From positions 1-7,780 of the forward strand of contig JAEWXC010000044.1 in NCBI GenBank assembly GCA_023396115.1: 7,780 nt of DNA, in the 5' to 3' direction. The position numbers and the translations under genes were made by a program. Below, in pieces: positions 1 through 5,327 of the stretch; positions within the stretch are counted from its first letter, which is position 1, and every line of letters begins with the position of its first letter. Below the pieces are notes generated by a model, which saw only the letters and a program-made list of their open reading frames with translations, had not been told where the DNA came from and did no database searches. This DNA is from Actinomycetes bacterium. GTDB lineage: Bacteria > Actinomycetota > Actinomycetes > Propionibacteriales > Nocardioidaceae.

Positions 1-27
1 GGTGGTGGGAGTCGAACTCCCACCACC
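1..27. repeat. Perfect inverted repeat (12-bp arms, 3-base loop) upstream of hsaC
   Basis: The arm GGTGGTGGGAGT (1-12) is followed by a CGA loop and the exact reverse complement ACTCCCACCACC (16-27). As RNA this would be a stable hairpin. It lies 87 bases before the hsaC start, and no convincing coding frame covers it. It could be the terminator of a gene off the left edge or a structured leader or processing element between upstream hsa genes and hsaC. There is no T-run, and the repeat touches the window edge, so longer pairing cannot be excluded. It resembles a tRNA T-arm only superficially. Confidence 0.6.
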
Positions 28-114
28 CGGCCCGGACGGGCAGCATCACCCTGCAACACCTGCAGCAACCCCCCCCGCAGCACCTGACTGCACACCGACA
101 CGTGGAGCACTGAG

Positions 115-1008
115 ATGACGATCGACATCAAGTCCATGGGCTACGTCCGGGTCACCACCACCGACCTGGACCGCTGGAGCGTCTTCGCCGAGAAGATGCT
201 CGGCCTGGTGAAGGGCCGCGGCCCCAACCCGGAGAACCTCTACTACCGCATCGACGCCGTCTCGGCCCGTCTGGTGGTCATGCCCGGCGACGTCGACGAG
301 CTCACCGTGTGCGGCTGGGAGGTCGCCGACCGCGAGGCGCTGCAGAACGCCCGCGACCACCTGACCGCCGCCGGTGTGGAGTGGGTCGAGGGCACCGCCG
401 AGGAGCTCGCCGAGCGCCGGGTGGAGTCGATGATCCGGTTCACCGACCCGTGGGACAACACCTTCGAGCTGTTCCAGGGCATCTCCTACGAGAAGTGGCC
501 CGCGGTCACCCCGTACGGCCACGACTTCGTCACCGGCGACCAGGGCATGGGCCACATCGTGATCCCCGTCCTGGACGACGAGAAGGCGCTGGAGTTCTAC
601 ACCGAGACCCTGGGCTTCCGGCTGCGTGACTCGTTCTCGCTGCCGGGCGAGCTGGCCGGCAAGGAGCCGGGCTCCAAGATCTGGCTGCGCTTCCTGGGCA
701 TCAACCCCCGCCACCACTCGCTGGCGTTCCTGCCGATGCCGAACCCGAGCAAGTGCGTGCACATCATGCTCGAGGTCGACTCCATCGACCACGTCGGTCG
801 TGCGCTGGAGCGGGTCAAGAAGTACGACTTCCCGCTGTCGGCGACCCTGGGCCGCCACATGAACGACGAGATGATCTCGTTCTACGTCAAGAGCCCGTCG
901 GGCTTCGACGTGGAGTTCGGCACCGAGGGTCTGCGCGTCGACGACTCCACGTGGGTGGCCCGGTCCTCGACCGCGGTCTCCTACTGGGGTCACGAGTTCG
1001 CGGGCTGA
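115..1008 (+). CDS. hsaC: 3,4-DHSA extradiol dioxygenase HsaC (steroid ring A meta-cleavage)
   Basis: Iron(II)-dependent extradiol dioxygenase of the vicinal oxygen chelate fold. HsaC cleaves the catechol 3,4-DHSA to 4,9-DSHA in the cytoplasm. The 297-residue product is close to the ~300-residue family length and contains two VOC modules, at about 8-125 and 143-270. Metal ligands fit H147 (GHIVIP), H216 (CVHIMLE) and E267 (FDVEFGT); active-site H201 and Y257 are also present. Residues 246-267 match the extradiol signature (G-x-H ... FY ... SPSG ... E). The ATG at 115 follows GGAG (104-107) with 7 bases spacing. hsaB lies 31 bases downstream, as expected for an hsa operon. A biphenyl-type BphC is the alternative, but the nearby ipd/echA20 genes favour the steroid enzyme. 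All key residues are intact. Confidence 0.88.
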   Translation: MTIDIKSMGYVRVTTTDLDRWSVFAEKMLGLVKGRGPNPENLYYRIDAVSARLVVMPGDVDELTVCGWEVADREALQNARDHLTAAGVEWVEGTAEELAERRVESMIRFTDPWDNTFELFQGISYEKWPAVTPYGHDFVTGDQGMGHIVIPVLDDEKALEFYTETLGFRLRDSFSLPGELAGKEPGSKIWLRFLGINPRHHSLAFLPMPNPSKCVHIMLEVDSIDHVGRALERVKKYDFPLSATLGRHMNDEMISFYVKSPSGFDVEFGTEGLRVDDSTWVARSSTAVSYWGHEFAG

Positions 1009-1028
1009 CCCGCGCCGGTACGTTGGAC

Positions 1029-1034
1029 AGGTGG
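1029..1034 (+). promoter_or_regulatory. Ribosome binding site deciding the hsaB start
   Basis: AGGTGG at 1029-1034 sits 5 bases before the ATG at 1040. An in-frame GTG at 1031 lies inside this motif and has only a poor GGA just upstream, so the ATG at 1040 is preferred. A TANNNT box (TACGTT, 1019-1024) lies in the hsaC-hsaB gap, but no matching -35 is visible, so an internal promoter is only a weak possibility. Confidence 0.55.
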
Positions 1035-1039
1035 GTGAC

Positions 1040-1657
1040 ATGAGCATTCCCGAGGGCATGAGGTCCGACGCCGCGGAGTCGTGGCCGCCGCAGGAGCTGA
1101 TCGACTCGTTCCTGGGCAACTTCCCGCACGACTTCGAGCTGCGCCCCGGCGAGCACGTCGAGGTCGACGGCGAGGAGGCGCAGGCCGCGGCACGCAAGTT
1201 CCGTGACGTGCTGAGCCAGTACGGCTCGGGTGTCACCGTGGTGACCACGCTGAGCGGCGGCGAGCCGGTCGGGATGACCTGCCAGTCGTTCACCAGCGTC
1301 TCCCTGGACCCGCCGCTGGTGGCGTTCCTGCCGACCAAGCAGTCGCGCGCCTTCGCGGCGATCCAGCGGGCCGGTCACTTCTGCGTGAACTTCCTGGCGG
1401 CCGACCAGGTGGCGATCTCGAACGTGATGGCCAGCCGGGCCGAGGACAAGTTCGCCGGCATCTCTTGGACCGAGTCGAAGGGCGGCTCGGCGCTGCTGGA
1501 CGGCGTGGTCGGCTACGTCGACTGCACCGTGCACGCGGTCTACGAGGCCGGTGACCACTACGTGGTGATCGGCAAGGTCGTCGACCTCGACGTGGCCAGC
1601 CAGGACGACCCGCTGCTCTTCTTCCGCGGCAAGTACGTCACCACCACGGCGGTCTGA
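1040..1657 (+). CDS. hsaB: Flavin reductase component HsaB of the 3-HSA hydroxylase
   Basis: Small flavin reductase of the HpaC/HsaB type. It supplies reduced flavin from NAD(P)H to the monooxygenase HsaA, which makes the 3,4-DHSA substrate of HsaC. The 205-residue product has the flavin reductase domain from about residue 52 to the end. Visible motifs are GSGVTVVTT (62-70), GMTCQSFTSVSLDPPLV (78-94), GHFCVNFLA (112-120) and GDHYVVIGKV (171-180). The first ~48 residues are an acidic, Pro/Glu-containing extension not expected in the ~190-residue mycobacterial HsaB as I recall it, while the C-terminus ends soon after the FFRGKY strand. The start choice rests on the AGGTGG site. hsaA is not in the window, so the pairing is inferred from hsaC adjacency; the gene could serve another two-component monooxygenase. 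Confidence 0.78.
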   Translation: MSIPEGMRSDAAESWPPQELIDSFLGNFPHDFELRPGEHVEVDGEEAQAAARKFRDVLSQYGSGVTVVTTLSGGEPVGMTCQSFTSVSLDPPLVAFLPTKQSRAFAAIQRAGHFCVNFLAADQVAISNVMASRAEDKFAGISWTESKGGSALLDGVVGYVDCTVHAVYEAGDHYVVIGKVVDLDVASQDDPLLFFRGKYVTTTAV

Positions 1658-1663
1658 GACCGC

Positions 1664-1680
1664 GGCGGCGCGACGCCGCC
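1664..1680 (+). terminator. Short GC hairpin just after hsaB
   Basis: GGCGGCG (1664-1670), loop CGA, CGCCGCC (1674-1680): a perfect 7-bp stem starting 7 bases after the hsaB stop. It has no T-run. It probably acts with the larger hairpin at 1691-1723 as a termination or mRNA 3'-end structure. Confidence 0.45.
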
Positions 1681-1690
1681 ACCAGGCACC

Positions 1691-1723
1691 GCACGGCCCC
1701 GGACCTCGCGTCCGGGGCCGTGC
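1691..1723 (+). terminator. Strong hairpin, probable hsaCB terminator
   Basis: A 14-bp perfect stem (1691-1704 with 1710-1723, arm GCACGGCCCCGGAC) with a 5-base loop CTCGC. It starts 34 bases after the hsaB stop and is followed only by a weakly T-containing TCCGTCT. Long GC stems without a clear U-tract are common at actinobacterial operon ends. It separates the hsa genes from the DUF1992 gene that follows in the same direction. Confidence 0.7.
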
Positions 1724-1770
1724 TCCGTCTCCGGCCCGCCCGACGTGGGCCGCGCCCCTACGATGGAGCC

Positions 1771-1775
1771 GGAGG
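1771..1775 (+). promoter_or_regulatory. Ribosome binding site of the DUF1992 gene
   Basis: GGAGG at 1771-1775 is 8 bases before the ATG at 1784 and 5 bases before the in-frame GTG at 1781. It argues for one of these two starts over the in-frame ATG at 1763 and GTG at 1745, which lie upstream of it. Confidence 0.5.
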
Positions 1776-1783
1776 TGCAGGTG

Positions 1784-2389
1784 ATGAGGTTGCGTTGGTG
1801 GGCCGGGGACCGCACTGGACCCCGCCCCCAGGGCACTGACGATCACCACCGCGACCACGGTGAAGCCGAACCGCGCGACGAGCACCCTGGCACGGCTCGG
1901 TCGGGACGGGCCGACCCACCCGGTGGGTCGCCGGACACCGCGGCACCGAGCGCCCGGATTGAGCAGCCCACCCGGGCGCAGGAACGCGCCCGCGCCGCAG
2001 CCCGGATGGCCCAGCAGGAGACCTGGGTCGACATCCAGCTGCGCCGGGCCATGGAGCGCGGTGACTTCGACGACCTCCCGGGGGCGGGCAAGCCGATCGA
2101 GAACCTCGGGGGCACCCACGACCCGGACTGGTGGCTCAAGCAGATGCTCGAGCGTGAGCACGTCTCCGGGGTCCTGCCCCCGGCGCTGGGGCTGCGCACC
2201 GAGGACGCGACCCTGCACGAGACCCTGGACCGGGAGGTCCGCGAGGACGCCGTCCGTGACCACCTCGAGGACTTCAACCGGCGCGTCGTGGAGGCACGTC
2301 GTCAGCTCCAGGGCGGGCCCCCGGTGATCACCCCGACCCGTGACGTGGAGGCCGAGGTCGCGGCGTGGCGGGAGCGTCGCCGTCGCTGA
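1784..2389 (+). CDS. DUF1992 (DnaJ homologue subfamily C member 28 conserved domain) protein
   Basis: The 201-residue product has the DUF1992 domain from about residue 78. The diagnostic stretch is WVDIQLRRAMERGDFDDLPG (81-100) followed by AGKPI (101-105), then a DPDWWLKQMLEREHVSG segment (113-129) and a charged, probably helical C-terminus rich in Arg and Glu (about 145-200). No J domain, signal peptide or membrane segment is visible. The biochemical function of DUF1992 proteins is not established. Residues 10-75 are Gly/Pro/Asp/His-rich, look disordered, and have weaker third-position GC than the domain. The start is therefore uncertain: GTG 1781 and ATG 1784 share a GGAGG site, while ATG 2006 would give just the domain with a poor ribosome site. 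Terminator-like hairpins on both sides suggest a separate transcription unit, unrelated to steroid catabolism. Confidence 0.8.
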   Translation: MRLRWWAGDRTGPRPQGTDDHHRDHGEAEPRDEHPGTARSGRADPPGGSPDTAAPSARIEQPTRAQERARAAARMAQQETWVDIQLRRAMERGDFDDLPGAGKPIENLGGTHDPDWWLKQMLEREHVSGVLPPALGLRTEDATLHETLDREVREDAVRDHLEDFNRRVVEARRQLQGGPPVITPTRDVEAEVAAWRERRRR

Positions 2390-2422
2390 CCTGCAGGCGC
2401 CCGGTCGGTGGCAGGGCTCGGG

Positions 2423-2436
2423 CGTTTCCGGAAACG
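2423..2436. repeat. Perfect 14-bp palindrome CGTTTCCGGAAACG
   Basis: A fully self-complementary 14-mer in the convergent gap, 33 bases after the DUF1992 stop and directly adjacent to the hairpin at 2437-2475. As RNA it could fold only with a small CCGG loop. It could be an accessory terminator stem or a protein-binding site, but no promoter is expected between converging genes. Its role is unknown. Confidence 0.5.
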
Positions 2437-2475
2437 ACTCCGCCCGCACCCCGGGTGAGGGGTGCGGGCGGGAGT
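2437..2475. terminator. Bidirectional terminator hairpin between DUF1992 gene and ipdC
   Basis: CGCCCGCACCCC (2441-2452) pairs perfectly with GGGGTGCGGGCG (2459-2470) around the 6-base loop GGGTGA. With one bulged G the stem extends four more pairs (ACTC at 2437-2440 with GAGT at 2472-2475). It lies between the stop of the plus-strand DUF1992 gene (2389) and the stop of minus-strand ipdC (2492), so it can end transcription from both sides. Confidence 0.75.
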
Positions 2476-2491
2476 GTCTCGCGGGCGCCGG

Positions 2492-3574
2492 TCAGACCAG
2501 GTAGCCCTGGAGCCGCTGCAGCTCCGCCACCGCGCCGAGCACGACGCGGTCGACGAGCTCCTCACAGGTGGGCAGGTCGTCGATCACGCCGACGACCTGG
2601 CCCGAGGCCAGCACTCCGGCGGCCGGGTCGCCCTCGACCAGACCGGCCTTGAGCATCATCGGGGTGTTGGCGGCGAGCGCCATCTGGGCCATCGATCGAC
2701 CCTGGTTCTTCTTCATCGCCACGCCGTCCTTGGCCAGCGCCAGCCAGGACATCTGCGCCTGCTTCTTGAACTCCAGGGTGCGCTTGATCGTGGGGCCCAG
2801 GCGCTTGACGGCGCTGGTCTCCTCGATCTCCTCGACCAGGTCGGTGCGCAGCATCCGGTGCGGCATGCCGTCGACCTTCGCGGTCACCACGGTGCCGTTG
2901 AGGTCGCTGGCCAGGTAACGCTGCTTGACCGCGTCCGGGACCCGGGAGTCCTGGGTCAGCAGGAACCGGGTGCCCATGCCGACACCGGCAGCGCCGTACG
3001 ACAGGGCCGCGGCCAGGCCGCGACCGTCGTAGAAGCCACCCGCGCCGACGACGGCGATCGGGGTGCCGGCCTTCTCCAGCGCGTCGATCACCGACGGCAG
3101 CAGCAGCGTGGTCGGGGTCGAGCCGGTGTGGCCGCCGCCCTCGCCGCCCTGGATCATCACCGCGTCGGCACCCCACGACGCGACCTTCACCGCGTGCTTG
3201 GGCAGCCCCACGCTCGGGATCACGACGATGTCGTGCTCCTTGAGCTTGGCGATCAGCTCCGGCTTGGGCGCCAGCGCGAACGAGGCGACCTTCACGCCGT
3301 GGTCGATCAGCAGCTGGCAGCGGTCGACCGCGTCGGCGGCGTCGGCGCGCAGGTTCACACCGAACGGCTGGTCGGTGCGGCTCTTGACCTCGATGATCGC
3401 GGCCTCGAGCTCGGCGATCGTCATCGTGGCCGAGGCCAGGATGCCCAGACCACCGGCGTTCGCGGTGCCCGAGACCAGCGACGGACCGGCGACCCAGCCC
3501 ATGCCGGTCTGGACGACCGGGTGGCGGACCCCGACCAGCTCGGTGAGCGGGGTGCGGAGCTTCTGCTCGATCAC
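2492..3574 (-). CDS. ipdC: IpdC, flavin-dependent enzyme of steroid C/D-ring degradation (nitronate monooxygenase family)
   Basis: A 360-residue FMN-binding TIM-barrel protein of the nitronate monooxygenase/2-nitropropane dioxygenase family. In M. tuberculosis and Rhodococcus, ipdC mutants accumulate 5-OH-HIC-CoA, and IpdC acts with IpdF and EchA20 to make the ring-opened COCHEA-CoA. Visible motifs are PVVQTGMGWVAGP (19-31), GGLGILASATM (41-51), QGGEGGGHTG (142-151, with the conserved active-site-region His149) and the phosphate-binding stretch VVGAGGFYDGRGL (175-187) with GAAGVGMGTRF (194-204). It starts with GTG at 3574, overlapping the ipdB stop by four bases (GTGA), which suggests translational coupling; only a weak GAGG (3585-3588) precedes it. 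It is the last gene before the bidirectional terminator. The family includes genuine nitronate monooxygenases, but linkage to ipdAB makes IpdC much more likely. Confidence 0.85.
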   Translation of the reverse strand: MIEQKLRTPLTELVGVRHPVVQTGMGWVAGPSLVSGTANAGGLGILASATMTIAELEAAIIEVKSRTDQPFGVNLRADAADAVDRCQLLIDHGVKVASFALAPKPELIAKLKEHDIVVIPSVGLPKHAVKVASWGADAVMIQGGEGGGHTGSTPTTLLLPSVIDALEKAGTPIAVVGAGGFYDGRGLAAALSYGAAGVGMGTRFLLTQDSRVPDAVKQRYLASDLNGTVVTAKVDGMPHRMLRTDLVEEIEETSAVKRLGPTIKRTLEFKKQAQMSWLALAKDGVAMKKNQGRSMAQMALAANTPMMLKAGLVEGDPAAGVLASGQVVGVIDDLPTCEELVDRVVLGAVAELQRLQGYLV

Positions 3575-4344
3575 TTCGACGCCGCCTCGACAGGCGGGAC
3601 CTCGCGGTCCCGGATGTTCTTCGGGTCGAGCACGTTGCGGATGATCGTCAGCTCCGCGTCGGTGGGCACCCGGGTGGTGGGCACCTCGGCCGGGATGTCC
3701 AGCTCGAAGCCGGTGGCCGCGACCACGTCCTCGACGGTGACGCCCGGGTGCACCGAGACCAGACGCATCGTGTCGTCGGGGCCACCCATGTCGAAGACAC
3801 CCAGGTTGGACACGATCCGGTGGATGTCGTTGTACTTCGACGCGCCCGGGCCGGCGGCCTTGGCACGCTTCGGGCCGACGCCCGAGACGATGTCGACCTG
3901 CTCGACGAAGACGCGGGTCGAGTGCTTGGGCACCCAGTACGAGGTGCGGTTGTTGGCGGTGTTGCCCGGCGCACCGCGCGAACCGAGCAGCTGTCGCTTG
4001 GGCTGCTCGAACGGCCCGATCGCCGAGATGTTCTGGTTGCCGTGCTTGTCGACCTGGGTCGCGCCCATCATCACGTGGCGCTTGCCGTAGGCGACCACGT
4101 CGAAGACCTTGCGGAACGGGATCCAGCCCTCGACCACGTCGGCCTTGGCGAAGATCGGCGGCACCCCACCCAGGAACAGCGACTCCCCGTCGGAGAGCAC
4201 CAGGTCCGGGTTGGAGGTGAGCTTGGCGAGCCGGACACCCAGCATCGGCAGGGTGCCCATCGGCGAACCGAAGATCTCCCCGTCCTCGGCGAAGGCGTCG
4301 GCGATGGCGGCGGCGCAGACCTCTGCGCGGGTCACGTCAGTCAT
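3571..4344 (-). CDS. ipdB: IpdB, beta subunit of the IpdAB ring-cleaving hydrolase (class I CoA-transferase fold)
   Basis: A 257-residue CoA-transferase-fold subunit. With IpdA it hydrolyses the six-membered ring of COCHEA-CoA, the last ring of the steroid nucleus. Visible features are FGSPMGTLPMLGVRLAK (25-41), the loop LSDGESLFLGG (50-60), and MMGATQVDKHGNQNIS (92-107), which is typical of CoA-transferase beta subunits. Classical transferases carry a catalytic Glu in an SENG motif; here the aligned residues are S51-D52-G53-E54, consistent with reports that IpdAB is a hydrolase rather than a transferase. The start at 4344 is supported by GAGGAG (4351-4356); the frame stays open further upstream but would overlap ipdA. 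It follows the ipdA stop by 16 bases and overlaps ipdC by 4, so the three are surely co-transcribed. Confidence 0.88.
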   Translation of the reverse strand: MTDVTRAEVCAAAIADAFAEDGEIFGSPMGTLPMLGVRLAKLTSNPDLVLSDGESLFLGGVPPIFAKADVVEGWIPFRKVFDVVAYGKRHVMMGATQVDKHGNQNISAIGPFEQPKRQLLGSRGAPGNTANNRTSYWVPKHSTRVFVEQVDIVSGVGPKRAKAAGPGASKYNDIHRIVSNLGVFDMGGPDDTMRLVSVHPGVTVEDVVAATGFELDIPAEVPTTRVPTDAELTIIRNVLDPKNIRDREVPPVEAASK

Positions 4345-4350
4345 CAGGTT

Positions 4351-4356
4351 CTCCTC
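4351..4356 (-). promoter_or_regulatory. Ribosome binding site deciding the ipdB start
   Basis: Read on the minus strand this is GAGGAG, 6 bases before the ATG at 4344 and lying in the 16-base ipdA-ipdB gap. It rules out the longer in-frame extension that runs back into ipdA. Confidence 0.75.
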
Positions 4357-4360
4357 TGGC

Positions 4361-5257
4361 TCAGGCCTGCTCGGCGGCGAAAGCCGCGACCGCGGCCTGG
4401 TAGGCGTCCTCGTCCCCGGACAGGAACCGCTCCTTGAACGCGGCCCAGGCCTCGGGGTCGGCGACCGACTTGGCGTAGTGCTTCTGGAACTTCTCGTCGC
4501 GCTCGTAGTCGGGCACGCAGTTGGTGAAGTGCGCCCCGTTCGGGGTCTCGACCACACCGGAGACCATCATCCGGTTGAGCAGCACCCGCTGGACGGCGAC
4601 GGGGGTCTCGCCCTCGACGGTCAGGCCGGCGGTGTCCACGATCTTCTCCACCGAGACGAAGGTCTTGTCCGCGGCCATCGCGAACAGGTCGTCGAAGTAC
4701 GGGTCCGGACCCAGGTAGGTGGCGTTGCCGTGGGCGTCGGCACGGTTCAGGTGCACCAGGGCGACGTCCAGCTTGAGCGCCGGGACGGCGGTGAGCTGCT
4801 CGAAGTCACCGTTCTCGTCGGCGTAGGGGCTGGTGACCGTCTGCAGGTCGGGGTTGTTGACCAGCACGTCGGAACCCAGTCCGGCTCGCATCGGCAGGAA
4901 CGGCACCCGCTCGGCGGCGGCCTTGAGGCCGGTCATGAACATGCCCTCGTCCCACTCGCACAGCTCGGGGATGGTGCGGTTCTGGCGGGCGGCCTGGAAG
5001 TTCGGCTCCAGCGGGACGGTGTCCATGGTGACGAAGGCGTAGACCAGCTTCTTGATCTTGCCGGCCTCGGCGAGCAGGCCGACGTCGGCGCCGCCCCACG
5101 AGACGATGGTCAGGTCCTTGAGGTCGCTGCGCAGGATCGCGCGGACCAGGGCCATCGGCTTGCGCCGAGGACCCCAACCGCCGATACCGATGGTCATGCC
5201 GTCGGAGAGCTGCTCGACCACCTGGTCGATGCTCATCACCTTGGTGCGGGGCTTCAT
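4361..5257 (-). CDS. ipdA: IpdA, alpha subunit of the IpdAB ring-cleaving hydrolase
   Basis: A 298-residue CoA-transferase family alpha subunit, partner of IpdB in hydrolytic opening of the last steroid ring. The N-terminal stretch DGMTIGIGGWGPRRKPMALV (19-38) is the Gly-rich signature of class I CoA-transferase alpha subunits. RAGLGSDVLVNNPDLQTVTS (124-143) and LVHLNRADAHGNATY (167-181) are further family blocks. The acidic EWDEGM segment (101-106) lies where I recall a functionally important Glu (about residue 105) in the M. tuberculosis enzyme; the exact correspondence was not checked. The ATG at 5257 is preceded by GGAAGG (5265-5270), spacing 7. It lies 70 bases after the echA20 stop, so it is probably in the same transcript. 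A generic CoA transferase is the alternative, made unlikely by the ipdC and echA20 neighbours. Confidence 0.88.
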   Translation of the reverse strand: MKPRTKVMSIDQVVEQLSDGMTIGIGGWGPRRKPMALVRAILRSDLKDLTIVSWGGADVGLLAEAGKIKKLVYAFVTMDTVPLEPNFQAARQNRTIPELCEWDEGMFMTGLKAAAERVPFLPMRAGLGSDVLVNNPDLQTVTSPYADENGDFEQLTAVPALKLDVALVHLNRADAHGNATYLGPDPYFDDLFAMAADKTFVSVEKIVDTAGLTVEGETPVAVQRVLLNRMMVSGVVETPNGAHFTNCVPDYERDEKFQKHYAKSVADPEAWAAFKERFLSGDEDAYQAAVAAFAAEQA

Positions 5258-5295
5258 CGTTGTTCCTTCCTGGGTCCGGTCGGGCCGGGGGTGCG

Positions 5296-5310
5296 GCGCG
5301 CGGTGCGCGC
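5296..5310. repeat. Small GC hairpin in the echA20-ipdA gap
   Basis: GCGCGC (5296-5301), loop GGT, GCGCGC (5305-5310), in the 70-base gap between the echA20 stop and the ipdA start. It could tune the relative level of the downstream ipd message or be chance in GC-rich DNA. There is no T-run on either strand. Confidence 0.3.
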
Positions 5311-5327
5311 GGGGGAGTGGACGCCGG

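Noticed and set aside
1..27. tRNA 3' end (T-arm like GAGTTCGACTC on the minus strand)
   Set aside because: With a 7-base T-loop register two of five T-stem pairs fail, and no acceptor, D or anticodon arms are within reach. The perfect 12-bp hairpin explains the sequence better.
69..76. Run of eight C as a phase-variable tract
   Set aside because: It lies outside any supported coding frame and is only eight bases long in GC-rich DNA; it could equally be a sequencing-sensitive homopolymer.
1815..1893. Hydrophobic stretch FGFTVVAVVIVSALGAG on the minus strand, looking like a signal or membrane segment
   Set aside because: It lies within the antisense frame opposite the weakly coding N-terminus of the DUF1992 gene, with no ribosome site and no recognisable protein after it. 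A decayed membrane-protein start is conceivable but unsupported.
887..2449. Long minus-strand open frame (about 520 codons) opposite hsaB and the DUF1992 gene
   Set aside because: It runs through both genes, both terminator hairpins and the intergenic gap without domain structure, as expected for stop-poor GC-rich antisense.
2462..4090. Long plus-strand open frame (about 540 codons) opposite ipdC and ipdB
   Set aside because: It is the antisense shadow of two well-supported genes. The translation is Asp/His/Arg/Gly/Leu repeats typical of the reverse frame of GC-rich coding DNA and shows no family motif.
4345..4557. N-terminal extension of IpdB back to 4557
   Set aside because: It would overlap ipdA by nearly 200 bases with Arg/Pro/Ser-rich sequence, whereas the ATG at 4344 has an excellent GAGGAG site and begins the family-like sequence.
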